A stretch of DNA of 38,710 nucleotides from an uncultured Sulfurimonas sp. Its GTDB lineage: Bacteria; Campylobacterota; Campylobacteria; Campylobacterales; Sulfurimonadaceae. Shown here in pieces: positions 1-8,148 of this stretch. The notes beneath the pieces were generated by a model. The model saw only the letters and a list, made by a program, of their open reading frames with translations. It did no database searches and was not told where the DNA came from. Each line of letters begins with the position of its first letter. Position 1 is the first letter of the stretch. Made by a program: the position numbers and the translations under genes. The stretch is taken from NCBI GenBank assembly GCA_937900945.1, contig CALCGG010000002.1, positions 1 to 38,710 on the forward strand. The letters are read 5' to 3'.

Positions 1-971
1 GTCCATACGCGGATGGTGTCATTTATGGATTTGTTAATAAAGAGTTTTGGGATTACTTTCTCTAAAGACTTAAATGCATCTGGGTCTCGAAAAAAATTTG
101 TCACACCAATGAGAAGTTCCTGAAAAAGAGCTTCTACCTCATCAGGCGTTTGCTGGAGATACTTTACGTACTCTTCTATCATCTCAATCTGATGCAGTGA
201 CATGCGCCTTGCGATGCGGCGGTTGATAGTATTTGCCTTATACTGTGAAAAATCATGTCCTACATGGGAGCGGAGTATGATAAATATTTTACTGAGTTCG
301 TTCTCATACTTTTGGCTTATGCTTAATTCGATTTTGTTTATGGCAGTAAAGGCATGAGTAGCATAGGCGATGAGCTTAGAGGGCATTTCAGCAGGAGGCA
401 ACTCGTAATCCACTAAACCGGTAGAAATCGCACTGCTTGGCATCCCGTCATATTCGGCAGTAATAGGCTTTTGAACAATCACCATGCCGCCTTCTTCTTT
501 AATGGCTTTGATACCCTGAGTACCGTCACTTCCTGTCCCTGAGAGTATGATGCCGATAGCGTTCTCGTGCTGATCTTGGGCCAAAGAGCGAAAAAAGAAA
601 TCGATAGGAAGACGGTGCCCTCTGGGAGTTGGAGGCTCTAACAGTTGGAGTTTTCCGTTTATAAAAGCCATGTCGAAGTTTGGCTGGATGATATAGGTAC
701 AGTTTGGCTGAACTTCCATTCCGTCTTGAACTTCATAGACTTTCATTTTTGTGTAGCGTTGGATGATTTCTGTGAGGATGCTTTTATGGTCTGGAGCGAG
801 ATGCTGGACTATGACAAAAGCCATGTTGGGATTTACTCCTGCAGGCATAGCGGAAAAAAAAGCTCCAAACGCTGAAATACCTCCAGCCGAAGCGCCTATG
901 CCGACTATGGGAAAATTTATTTGGCTTCCTTTTTCACTCCCATCAGAACTCTCTTTCTGTTTTTTATGCAT
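1..971 (-). CDS. CheB/CheR fusion chemotaxis-type protein (N-terminal 323 codons; 3' end outside window)
   Basis: I translated this by hand from the reverse strand; it runs off the left edge of the window. Residues about 20-200 form a CheB-type methylesterase domain with the whole catalytic triad visible: Ser28 in GASAGG, His57 in VQHLAPDH and Asp149 in GTGSDG. From about residue 215 it continues into a CheR methyltransferase N-terminal region (INRRIARRM, then LLIGVTNFFRDPDAF). There is no receiver domain in front of CheB, so the esterase is not set up for phospho-control as in classical CheB. The family usually continues into CheR catalytic, PAS and often kinase domains, which cannot be seen here. 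The ATG at 971 has a strong AGAAGGGG ribosome site 5 bases upstream. A histidine kinase lies behind it on the same strand. The role is probably signalling by methylation/demethylation, but no target can be inferred. Confidence 0.9.
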   Translation of the reverse strand, partial: MHKKQKESSDGSEKGSQINFPIVGIGASAGGISAFGAFFSAMPAGVNPNMAFVIVQHLAPDHKSILTEIIQRYTKMKVYEVQDGMEVQPNCTYIIQPNFDMAFINGKLQLLEPPTPRGHRLPIDFFFRSLAQDQHENAIGIILSGTGSDGTQGIKAIKEEGGMVIVQKPITAEYDGMPSSAISTGLVDYELPPAEMPSKLIAYATHAFTAINKIELSISQKYENELSKIFIILRSHVGHDFSQYKANTINRRIARRMSLHQIEMIEEYVKYLQQTPDEVEALFQELLIGVTNFFRDPDAFKSLEKVIPKLFINKSINDTIRVW

Positions 972-1010
972 GCCAACCCCTTCTAGCAATAATTGTCTAA
1001 ATATTACCAA

Positions 1011-1016
1011 TTTTAT
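1011..1016 (-). promoter_or_regulatory. Possible -10 box for the CheB/CheR gene
   Basis: On the minus strand the 158-base gap between the kinase gene and the CheB/CheR start contains TATAAA about 40 bases before the start codon. There is no clear -35 box, as is common in Campylobacterota. I see nothing else in this gap. Confidence 0.3.
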
Positions 1017-1129
1017 ACTTTTTAATCACTGATTTCATATGACTTTAAATATAGACACATATCTTAGGGATTTTTATTTAGAGAAGTATATGAAAAAAAG
1101 ATGGAGGAAGTATGGAGAAGAATGAGGGC

Positions 1130-2482
1130 TTAGTCTTTAGGAAACTTTATTGCAAATGTGGTTTGATTGTCTTGGCTCTCAACCGAGATAGTACAGTTGT
1201 TAACTTTTTCTATCATTTGTTTTGTCATATATAAACCCAGTCCTGTACCTTTTCCCTGTTCTTTGGTTGTAAAGTAAGGATTGAAAATTTTACCGATAAT
1301 ATCCCCAGCAATTCCGCCGGCATTATCTTCAACAAGCAGTAAAACAGTATCATCATCTTCTTTGGTATAAATATTTATCTCCCGTTTTTTAATATCCGGA
1401 TGTTCATCAAAAGCATCTCTGGAGTTCAGTAAAATATTTAACAAAGAATGCTCTAAAGCTCTTTTGTTATGAAAGATTTTTAAACTTTTATCAACATCTA
1501 TATTTACTACGATATTTTTGTCTTTAAATTGTGCTTCGATTATTGCATATGTTTTTTCAACGATGTTTAAAAGAGGAAATTTATTATCTTCTGATTTTTT
1601 ATTGAAATTCATAAAATCATCGATTATCTGAGACATTCTTTGTGTCATCTCTTGGATAAACTTAGTGCTTTTTGTAATATTTTCTTTGCTTACCTCACCT
1701 TGCATGTTCAATAAAGCGAGTTCTATGGATGCGCCGGAAATTGCATTGAGCGGTTGTCTCCACTGGTGCGCTATCATGTTAATCATCTCACCCATTTGTG
1801 CCAAAGTTGCCTGCTCCATGAGCAGTATATCTTTCTTTCTAATCTCTTCGAGTTGGCTGGCTATTTCAGTTTTCAGATTATCATTAAGCATTTGAATCTC
1901 TTCTTGTGCTTTTTTATTCTCTGTGATATCAATCATCATCAGTCTTATATATTGAAAACCATACTCATGTATCTCAGAAGTAGCGGATAAATGAGCCCAA
2001 AATTGTGTACCGTTATTTCTTATCATCCGAAGTTCGCAAGAAGTTTCCTCATTTGATTGAAGGAACTTTTTGCGGTAAAAGTAGTAGATATCCTGATCTT
2101 CTTTGAATATAAAGTTTGTGATTGGTTTTTGAATCAGCTCTTGACGCGTAACGCCAAGTAATTTTGAAGCAGTGAGGTTTCCTTCGAGTATGAACCCCTC
2201 TTTACTAATTGTACAATAGCCTATCGGAGCCATATTGTACAGATCATAATAACGCTTTTGAGAATCACGAAGGCTTTCTTGTGTCTTAAGCAGTTCGCTG
2301 TTTTGCATTTCCAGCTCAATTTGATGAACTTGCAGTTCATGCACTAACTCTTGAACTTTTTTTGGTGTCATTAGAGTAGTGGAAGCCAGCACTGTGTATT
2401 TTTTATCTCTGGCTAGTTTCTCAGCTTGTTTACGCAGGGAATCTTTGGAATTGTTTAAAGTAACATCATCATCATTTGGCAC
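1130..2482 (-). CDS. PAS-domain sensor histidine kinase, soluble
   Basis: This 450-residue protein has no membrane segment. Residues 40-75 form a coiled coil, 75-190 a PAS domain (ending in MMIDITENK), and 190-230 a second coiled coil. The dimerisation and phosphotransfer domain has His239 in MIAHQWRQPLNAIS, a form of the H-box common in Campylobacterota. The ATPase domain shows the N box (NILLNSRDAF, Asn353), the G1 box (EDNAGG, Asp386) and the G2 box (GKGTGLGLYMTK). The kinase therefore looks catalytically complete and probably senses a cytoplasmic signal through PAS. The start is GTG at 2482: AAGGAGGG lies 8 bases upstream, and the nearer ATG is out of frame. No response regulator is adjacent; the next gene on this strand is the CheB/CheR fusion 158 bases downstream, so any link between the two is only a guess. 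Confidence 0.93.
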   Translation of the reverse strand: MPNDDDVTLNNSKDSLRKQAEKLARDKKYTVLASTTLMTPKKVQELVHELQVHQIELEMQNSELLKTQESLRDSQKRYYDLYNMAPIGYCTISKEGFILEGNLTASKLLGVTRQELIQKPITNFIFKEDQDIYYFYRKKFLQSNEETSCELRMIRNNGTQFWAHLSATSEIHEYGFQYIRLMMIDITENKKAQEEIQMLNDNLKTEIASQLEEIRKKDILLMEQATLAQMGEMINMIAHQWRQPLNAISGASIELALLNMQGEVSKENITKSTKFIQEMTQRMSQIIDDFMNFNKKSEDNKFPLLNIVEKTYAIIEAQFKDKNIVVNIDVDKSLKIFHNKRALEHSLLNILLNSRDAFDEHPDIKKREINIYTKEDDDTVLLLVEDNAGGIAGDIIGKIFNPYFTTKEQGKGTGLGLYMTKQMIEKVNNCTISVESQDNQTTFAIKFPKD

Positions 2483-2596
2483 TTAATCATCCCTCCTTTT
2501 CTGCTTCTTTGGTAGTTCAACTTTTTCAATAGCTATAAGATTGTGCCACAAATTAAATTAAACTTTAACGAAAACATAAAAATTTCCTCATAATTC

Positions 2597-2618
2597 ATCC
2601 ATAATCTATGGATATAAT
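2597..2618 (+). promoter_or_regulatory. ppsA promoter with a perfect palindrome touching the -10 box
   Basis: A consensus TATAAT lies at 2613-2618, 29 bases before the ppsA start. A perfect inverted repeat, ATCCATA-ATC-TATGGAT (2597-2613), ends on the first base of the -10 box and fills the spacer toward the -35. A dyad in this place is typical of an operator. I do not recognise the binding protein. Confidence 0.55.
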
Positions 2619-2647
2619 ATTTTAGATTTTGATTAAAAGGGCTAGTG

Positions 2648-5065
2648 ATGAATGAAAAATACATTAAATGGTTTAAAGAAATAGGTTTAGATGATGTTGT
2701 ACATGTAGGCGGAAAAAATGCCAATTTAGGGGAGATGTATCAACATTTAAGCTCCTTACATGTAAAGGTTCCCAACGGATTTGCTGTTACTTCAGAAGCT
2801 TATCTCTACTTTTTAGAATACAACAATCTTTATGAGCCCTTGAGAGAACTTTTGTATGAAGAGATGCAGATAGACGACATGCAAAGTTTGCAAGAAGTTG
2901 GAAAAAAATGTCGTGAGCTGATTCAAAATGCTGAAATACCTGAGGATTTAAAGGCAAATATTTTTAGCGGATATGCCGGGCTCAAACATGAATATGGAGA
3001 TGATGTCCGTCTTGCGGTGCGTTCTTCTGCTACGGCTGAGGATTCCCCTGAAGCCTCGTTTGCCGGACAAAATGACTCCTATCTGAACATACAGGGGAGA
3101 GATGCGCTTCTTGATTCCTACAAAAGATGTCTTGCTTCAAACTTTACAGACAGAAGCATCCATTATAAATATGATAACAATTTTGATTATTTAAAAGTAC
3201 ACCTTTCTGTAGTCGTGATGAAAATGGTAAGAAGCGACATTGGCTCGAGCGGGGTGATGTTCAGTCTTGATACCGAAACCGGTTTTAATGACGTCGTGTT
3301 TCTAAATGCCGCGTATGGCATCTGTGAAAATATTGTGCAGGGAACCATTAATCCGGACAGTTTTTATATCCATAAACCGACCTATAAAAATGCTCACAGA
3401 GCTATTTTAAAAAGGGCTCTTGGCAAAAAACAGCAAAAAATGGTATTTTCTTCGGAGATAAACAAGGACAATATTGCAGTCGAATATACAAAAAACATCC
3501 CCACAACCGAAGAAGAGAGAAACAAGTTTTCTATAACGGATAAAGATGTGCTTACTTTGGCGGATTATGCTATGAAGATTGAAGATCATTATTCAAACTT
3601 GATTAAGCACAACAAACCTATGGATATGGAGTGGGCAAAAGATGGCATAGACGGAGAACTTTACATGGTTCAAGCCCGTCCTGAGACAGTTCAATCACGA
3701 AAAAAAGAAAATATCTTAGAGTTGTATCATTTGAAAGAGAGCTCAAAAGTGCTTGCACAAGGGCTTTCAGTCGGTATGAAGATAGGCGCAGGAAAAGTAC
3801 ATGTCATAACGGATGTAGCGCATTTGAAGGACTTTAAAGCGGGTGAAGTCTTGGTTGCAGATACTACTACTCCGGACTGGGAACCGATTATGAAAATCGC
3901 CTCGGCTCTTGTGACAAACCGAGGTGGACGTACATGTCATGCTTCCATCTTAAGCCGTGAACTCGGTATTCCTGCGATTGTCGGAGCTGAAAATGCAACC
4001 GAAATACTTAAAAGCGGGGATGAGGTAACGGTGAGTTGTGCAGAGGGTGAAAATGGTTTTGTCTATGAGGGGAAACTTGATTTTGAAATCGTCCAAACAG
4101 ATTTGAGCAAACTGCCAAAAACAAAAACAAAAATCATGATGAACCTTGGAAATCCTGACCTTGCGTTTTCGCTGGCTTCATTACCTGTGGACGGAATAGG
4201 GCTGGCTAGAATGGAGTTTATTATTAACGCATATATAAAAGCACATCCAATGGCGATTGCACATCCTGAGAGGCTAGATGAAGTGACCAGAAAAGAGCTT
4301 GAGACGTTAAGTTTTGCCTACGATTCCATGGAAGATTTTTTTGTTAAAACGCTCTCCGAGGGCGTTGCGACTATCGCCGCTTCTGTTTACCCTAAACCCT
4401 GTGTTGTCAGGATGAGCGACTTTAAAACCAACGAATATGCAACTCTGTTGGGCGGCAAGGTTTTTGAGCCTGATGAACCAAATCCGATGATAGGTTTTCG
4501 GGGAGCCGCACGTTATGCGCATCCAAATTATGAAGACGGTTTTGCACTGGAATGTGAGGCTATGAAGCGGGTGCGAAATGAGATGGGATTTACAAATGTC
4601 ATTTTGATGATACCGTTTTGCAGAAGAGTAAAAGAGGGACAACTCGTACTTGACACCATGGAAAAATACGGTTTAAAACGCGGCGAAAACTCCCTCGAAG
4701 TGTATGTCATGTGTGAGATTCCAAACAATGTTATCTCAATAGACGGATTCAGTGAAATATTTGATGGTTTCAGTATAGGAAGCAATGACCTGACACAGCT
4801 TACACTTGGAGTGGATCGTGACAGCGAGATTGTTGCATTTGATTATGACGAGAGAGACCCCGGAGTTTTGAAGATGATAGAGATGGCAGTAGTCGGTGCA
4901 AAACGAAATAACCGCCACAGCGGAATCTGTGGACAGGCGCCATCGGATTATCCCGAAGTTGCCGAATATCTTGTAAAACTCGGTATCGATTCGATAAGTC
5001 TCAATCCTGACAGTGTTCTAAAAACTATACAAAATATTGGTAAACTTGAAGAAAATATTTCTTGA
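2648..5065 (+). CDS. ppsA: Phosphoenolpyruvate synthase (pyruvate, water dikinase)
   Basis: PpsA makes PEP from pyruvate with ATP going to AMP plus Pi, the committing step of gluconeogenesis and a key carbon step in autotrophs using the reductive TCA cycle. The 805-residue length is normal for the family. In order it shows the N-terminal PEP/pyruvate-binding ATP-grasp domain (VGGKNANLGEMYQ near residue 25, LAVRSSATAEDSPEASFAGQ near 125), the swivelling phosphohistidine domain (GGRTCHASILSRELGIPAIVG, catalytic His431) and the C-terminal TIM barrel (GSNDLTQLTLGVDRDS, then SGICGQAPSD with the acid/base Cys761). I chose ATG 2648 rather than GTG 2645 because AAAAGGG then sits 6 bases away. It is transcribed divergently from the histidine kinase. 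A pyruvate kinase 3 kb downstream runs the opposite reaction. The promoter carries an operator-like palindrome. Confidence 0.97.
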   Translation: MNEKYIKWFKEIGLDDVVHVGGKNANLGEMYQHLSSLHVKVPNGFAVTSEAYLYFLEYNNLYEPLRELLYEEMQIDDMQSLQEVGKKCRELIQNAEIPEDLKANIFSGYAGLKHEYGDDVRLAVRSSATAEDSPEASFAGQNDSYLNIQGRDALLDSYKRCLASNFTDRSIHYKYDNNFDYLKVHLSVVVMKMVRSDIGSSGVMFSLDTETGFNDVVFLNAAYGICENIVQGTINPDSFYIHKPTYKNAHRAILKRALGKKQQKMVFSSEINKDNIAVEYTKNIPTTEEERNKFSITDKDVLTLADYAMKIEDHYSNLIKHNKPMDMEWAKDGIDGELYMVQARPETVQSRKKENILELYHLKESSKVLAQGLSVGMKIGAGKVHVITDVAHLKDFKAGEVLVADTTTPDWEPIMKIASALVTNRGGRTCHASILSRELGIPAIVGAENATEILKSGDEVTVSCAEGENGFVYEGKLDFEIVQTDLSKLPKTKTKIMMNLGNPDLAFSLASLPVDGIGLARMEFIINAYIKAHPMAIAHPERLDEVTRKELETLSFAYDSMEDFFVKTLSEGVATIAASVYPKPCVVRMSDFKTNEYATLLGGKVFEPDEPNPMIGFRGAARYAHPNYEDGFALECEAMKRVRNEMGFTNVILMIPFCRRVKEGQLVLDTMEKYGLKRGENSLEVYVMCEIPNNVISIDGFSEIFDGFSIGSNDLTQLTLGVDRDSEIVAFDYDERDPGVLKMIEMAVVGAKRNNRHSGICGQAPSDYPEVAEYLVKLGIDSISLNPDSVLKTIQNIGKLEENIS

Positions 5066-5108
5066 CAATTTGAAAGATTTTAAAGATGTTGATAGAATAA
5101 AATTGTAA

Positions 5109-5125
5109 TATACTATACGTGTATA
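5109..5125 (+). promoter_or_regulatory. Possible promoter for the helical protein gene
   Basis: TATACT at 5109-5114 is a plausible -10, with TTGATA at 5089-5094 as a poorly spaced -35. A small dyad, TATAC-GT-GTATA (5114-5125), follows at once. AGGAG then precedes ATG 5148. The assignment is uncertain. Confidence 0.35.
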
Positions 5126-5147
5126 AATTATTTTCTAGGAGAAAATT

Positions 5148-6299
5148 ATGTTAGAAACCATGAAAAGTGAGATATCTGAAGGTATCAAAAAGGCTTATGC
5201 ATCAGGCAGCATCAAAGTGGAAGAGATTGAGAATATCGTCTCCATTGCTGTCTCGAAAGTAGCGCAAAGCGCAAAAAATGAAGCTATAGATATTAATAAT
5301 ATTGCAAAAGAGGCTATTCAAACTGCAGTTGCAGAATTGAAATCTATTGCAAGTATTAAAAAAGCACAAATGGAAGCTGTTATTAACGGCACAATAAACG
5401 GTATAAGCAAAGATACCAGAGAACTTATCAGCAACATAGATATGGAACTTTTAAAAACAAAATATAGACTTCAAGAGCAGGAAGATATACTCTCTGTGCA
5501 TCTTAAAGAAGTGTTAGCTGGTGCCAAAGAAGCCGCGGCTATTTTTTCTGATGACACGCAGTCTGCACTCGAAGATATAGTAACGGAGACAAAGCTAAAA
5601 AGCATAGAGGCATTAGGTTTGATGCAAGACACTATTAAACATAGTGTACATGCTACTATAAACGAAGGCAAAGATATTGAAGCAAGGGTTGAACATATCG
5701 TCAGAAAGGCTGTAGAAAATGCTTTAGATGCAGGGCGATTAAGTGCACAAAAAGTAAAAGAAGTATCCCAAACGGTTATTTTAGCTGCAATAGAAGCGGC
5801 CGAGGAGTCTGGAAAGAAGGTTAAAGAAACAACAAAAGGCGCTATTAAAGGTGCCATGAATGCTGTTACTTCCAGTATAGAAAAATCAAAACTTAAACTT
5901 CAAAAATTAGAAAAGACGACAGAAGGCATAATTGAGGAGGACTATAAACAAACCGTTGAAACTCTTGAAGCTATGAATGGCAGTTTTATTGAAGCACTTA
6001 GCAATATTGCAAATCGTGTTGAAAAATCTGCAAGAAATATTCTTCAAAAGAGTATTGCCGAAATGAAAGAGTATGGTTCTATTATTGAGAAAAATTCTAA
6101 AGAAAAAGTAAGTATGGCTATTGGATATTTAAAAGAAAAAGGCTCTGTTGCTACACATGCTGCTACAGAAACAACCAAGAACATAGCTAAAACAGCAAAA
6201 GAAGAGATTAACGACTTGTCAGAAAAAATGATTACAATAGCCAAAGGTACAGTCTCTGGTGTGGTGAAAACTACAAAAAAAGATAAGAAGAAGAAATGA
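5148..6299 (+). CDS. Long amphipathic-helical protein without Pro, Cys or Trp; function unknown
   Basis: This 383-residue protein consists almost wholly of Ala, Lys, Glu, Ile, Ser and Thr. I find no proline, cysteine or tryptophan in it. It has no signal peptide and no membrane segment; heptad- and 11-residue-like spacing of Ala/Ile against Lys/Glu runs through nearly its whole length. It ends in a basic tail (TTKKDKKKK). This is the make-up of an extended amphipathic helix bundle, as in apolipoproteins, phasins and LEA-type proteins. It may belong to a DUF family of long helical proteins found in Campylobacterota, but I cannot name it with certainty. ATG 5148 has AGGAG 9 bases upstream. It sits alone between ppsA and the nitrilase fusion, with its own likely promoter. 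Granule- or membrane-coating is one idea, given the glycogen genes nearby, but nothing in the sequence proves it. Confidence 0.8.
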   Translation: MLETMKSEISEGIKKAYASGSIKVEEIENIVSIAVSKVAQSAKNEAIDINNIAKEAIQTAVAELKSIASIKKAQMEAVINGTINGISKDTRELISNIDMELLKTKYRLQEQEDILSVHLKEVLAGAKEAAAIFSDDTQSALEDIVTETKLKSIEALGLMQDTIKHSVHATINEGKDIEARVEHIVRKAVENALDAGRLSAQKVKEVSQTVILAAIEAAEESGKKVKETTKGAIKGAMNAVTSSIEKSKLKLQKLEKTTEGIIEEDYKQTVETLEAMNGSFIEALSNIANRVEKSARNILQKSIAEMKEYGSIIEKNSKEKVSMAIGYLKEKGSVATHAATETTKNIAKTAKEEINDLSEKMITIAKGTVSGVVKTTKKDKKKK

Positions 6300-6378
6300 T
6301 TTAAAAAATCTTGAAATATTGTGGAGTTTTGAAGAAAATAATGAAGTTTAAGCCATCTATTTCGTTATATAATTCAGC

Positions 6379-6384
6379 TATAAT
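6379..6384 (+). promoter_or_regulatory. Likely -10 box for the GNAT-nitrilase gene
   Basis: A consensus TATAAT lies 79 bases before the start codon. It predicts an mRNA start near 6391 and a 5' leader of about 70 bases that would hold the hairpin at 6399-6429. Confidence 0.5.
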
Positions 6385-6398
6385 TCTTAATCAAAAAA

Positions 6399-6429
6399 TT
6401 TAAAGCTTGACCTATTTTTAAGCTTTAAA
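6399..6429 (+). other. Perfect 10-bp hairpin in the 5' leader of the GNAT-nitrilase gene
   Basis: The arms TTTAAAGCTT (6399-6408) and AAGCTTTAAA (6420-6429) are exact reverse complements around an 11-base loop. No U-run follows, so it is not a standard terminator. It lies between the likely -10 and the ribosome site. It could be an mRNA-stability or regulatory stem, or a protein-binding dyad. Confidence 0.45.
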
Positions 6430-6462
6430 ATCATATAAATTTTTAGGAATAGTTGGAGAAAA

Positions 6463-7998
6463 ATGGAAACACAAATAAAAGAAAATATTGAATTAAAATT
6501 TCTCAGCATGGATGACTACGAAGAACTTAAAGAAGTTATGCTTTTATCATATGAGACGATGCCGGATGCATATTGGAAAACAGCTCAAATAAAAACACTT
6601 ATAGATAAGTTTCCGGATGGGCAGGTAGTTATCAAAATAGATGGAGAAATAGCTGCATGTGCATTTTCTATCATTGTAAAGTATGATGAATTTGCAAATC
6701 ACCATACTTACAAAGAGATAACAGGTAACTATACTTTTAATACACACACAGACAAGGGAGATATACTCTATGGAATTGATGTATTTGTAGCACCAAAATT
6801 TAGAGGTCTCAGACTTGGCAGACGTCTGTATGACTATAGAAAAGAGTTGTGTGAAAACCTTAACCTCAAAGGGATTGCTTTTGGCGGGCGAATACCAAAC
6901 TACCACAAATTTGAAAATGAGATGTCACCAAAAGAATATATTGAAAAAGTAAAGAGAAAAGAGGTTCATGACCCTGTTCTCAATTTTCAAATATCTAATG
7001 ATTTTCACCCGTCAAAAATTTTAAAGGGATATTTAGAAGGGGATCAAGCATCCGGAGAGTTTGCAGTTTTACTTGAATGGGACAATATCTATTATGAAAA
7101 ACCAAGCAAAATCACTTCTGCGAAGAAAAAAATAGTTCGTTTGGGTCTAATCCAATGGCAGATGCGACCTTATAAAAACCTCGCAGAGTTACTACAGCAA
7201 GCTGAATATTTCATAGATACAGTTTCAGGATACCGTTCAGACTTTGCGCTATTTCCGGAATTTTTCAATGCACCTTTGATGGCTGAGAATAACCACCTCT
7301 CAGAGCCGGATGCTATTAGAGAACTAGCGAAACATACACATGATATCATTCAGAAATTCTCAGAGTTTGCTATCTCTTACAATATCAATATCATCTCTGG
7401 AAGTATGCCTGAGATAAAAGACGGGCACTTATACAATGTTGGATATTTATGTAGACGTGACGGCACAATAGACCGTTATGAAAAGATACATGTAACGCCG
7501 GACGAAGCAAAAGTATGGGGAATGCAAGGTGGACATGGAGTCAAAACCTTTGATACGGACTGTGGAAAAATAGGGATACTTATCTGTTATGATTCTGAAT
7601 TTCCGGAACTCAGCAGACTACTTGCAGAAGAGGGTATGGATATTTTGTTCGTTCCATTTTTGACAGACACACAAAACGGCTATTCAAGGGTAAGACATTG
7701 CTCTCAAGCCAGAGCAATTGAGAATGAATGTTATGTTGCCATCGCAGGAAGCGTAGGCAATCTGCCAAATGTTCATAACATGGATATGCAGTTCGCTCAG
7801 TCCATGGTTTTTACCCCTTGTGATTTTGCTTTTCCGACAAACGGAATAAAAGCAGAAGCCACTCCAAACACTGAAATGGTTTTGATAGCCGATGTTGACA
7901 TAGACCTCTTAACAGAACTGCATGAATTTGGAAGTGTTAAAAACCTTAAAGATAGAAGAACAGATATATTTGAAGTAAAGAGAACCTCTAAAATTTAG
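6463..7998 (+). CDS. GNAT acetyltransferase fused to a carbon-nitrogen hydrolase (nitrilase superfamily)
   Basis: This is a two-domain fusion of 511 residues. Residues 1-220 form a GNAT N-acetyltransferase domain (FLSMDDYEELKEV at the start, the acetyl-CoA loop near FRGLRLGRRLYDYRKEL around residue 125). Residues 227-505 form a nitrilase-superfamily amidohydrolase with the full catalytic triad: Glu266 (LFPEFF), Lys341 (YEKIHVTPDEAKVWG) and Cys375 (ILICYDSEFPEL). Fusions of this shape are known across bacteria as one branch of the nitrilase superfamily, but to my knowledge their substrate is not established. An enzyme that acetylates an amine and hydrolyses an amide could work in N-acyl metabolite repair or polyamine/amino acid metabolism; that is inference. 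GGAG precedes ATG 6463. The gene appears to be monocistronic, with its own promoter and a hairpin pair downstream. Confidence 0.93.
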   Translation: METQIKENIELKFLSMDDYEELKEVMLLSYETMPDAYWKTAQIKTLIDKFPDGQVVIKIDGEIAACAFSIIVKYDEFANHHTYKEITGNYTFNTHTDKGDILYGIDVFVAPKFRGLRLGRRLYDYRKELCENLNLKGIAFGGRIPNYHKFENEMSPKEYIEKVKRKEVHDPVLNFQISNDFHPSKILKGYLEGDQASGEFAVLLEWDNIYYEKPSKITSAKKKIVRLGLIQWQMRPYKNLAELLQQAEYFIDTVSGYRSDFALFPEFFNAPLMAENNHLSEPDAIRELAKHTHDIIQKFSEFAISYNINIISGSMPEIKDGHLYNVGYLCRRDGTIDRYEKIHVTPDEAKVWGMQGGHGVKTFDTDCGKIGILICYDSEFPELSRLLAEEGMDILFVPFLTDTQNGYSRVRHCSQARAIENECYVAIAGSVGNLPNVHNMDMQFAQSMVFTPCDFAFPTNGIKAEATPNTEMVLIADVDIDLLTELHEFGSVKNLKDRRTDIFEVKRTSKI

Positions 7999-8002
7999 CT
8001 TT

Positions 8003-8041
8003 GGATGTCGCTTCTACAAGCGCATCCTGAGTATCCCTCAG
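8003..8041 (+). terminator. Double hairpin after the GNAT-nitrilase gene
   Basis: The first stem is GGATG/CATCC plus CGCTT/AAGCG with one bulged T and a CTAC loop (8003-8027). The second is CTGAG/CTCAG around five bases (8027-8041), sharing one base with the first. Only a weak run of T follows (AACTTTT). I read it as a transcript-end structure, but a small repeat of the REP type is possible. Confidence 0.45.
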
Positions 8042-8089
8042 TAACTTTTCGCATTTCATCCGCGATAACTAAACCCTCACTGCTGATTT

Positions 8090-8124
8090 GTAACTATCAT
8101 GTAATACAATCACGATAAAGTTAC
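8090..8124 (+). promoter_or_regulatory. Promoter of the pyruvate kinase gene within a dyad
   Basis: TACAAT at 8104-8109 is the likely -10 box. It lies between the exact inverted arms GTAACT (8090-8095) and AGTTAC (8119-8124). The dyad straddles the -10 and the expected transcription start, where a repressor could bind. The motif is short and could be chance. Confidence 0.4.
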
Positions 8125-8148
8125 CTATTGACAAACAAGGGAATAACA

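Noticed and set aside
645-1032. Two short plus-strand frames (645-875 and 763-1032)
   Set aside because: They lie antisense to the CheB/CheR gene, whose minus-strand translation has a full catalytic triad and a strong ribosome site.
2520-2560. A sigma-54-like promoter (TGGCAC) on the minus strand before the histidine kinase
   Set aside because: The -12 element TTGC is not at the required distance.
2645-2647. GTG start for ppsA
   Set aside because: It would sit only about 3 bases from AAAAGGG; ATG 2648 has better spacing.
8128-8130. TTG start giving a 622-residue pyruvate kinase
   Set aside because: No ribosome site before it; AAGGGA lies before ATG 8149 instead.
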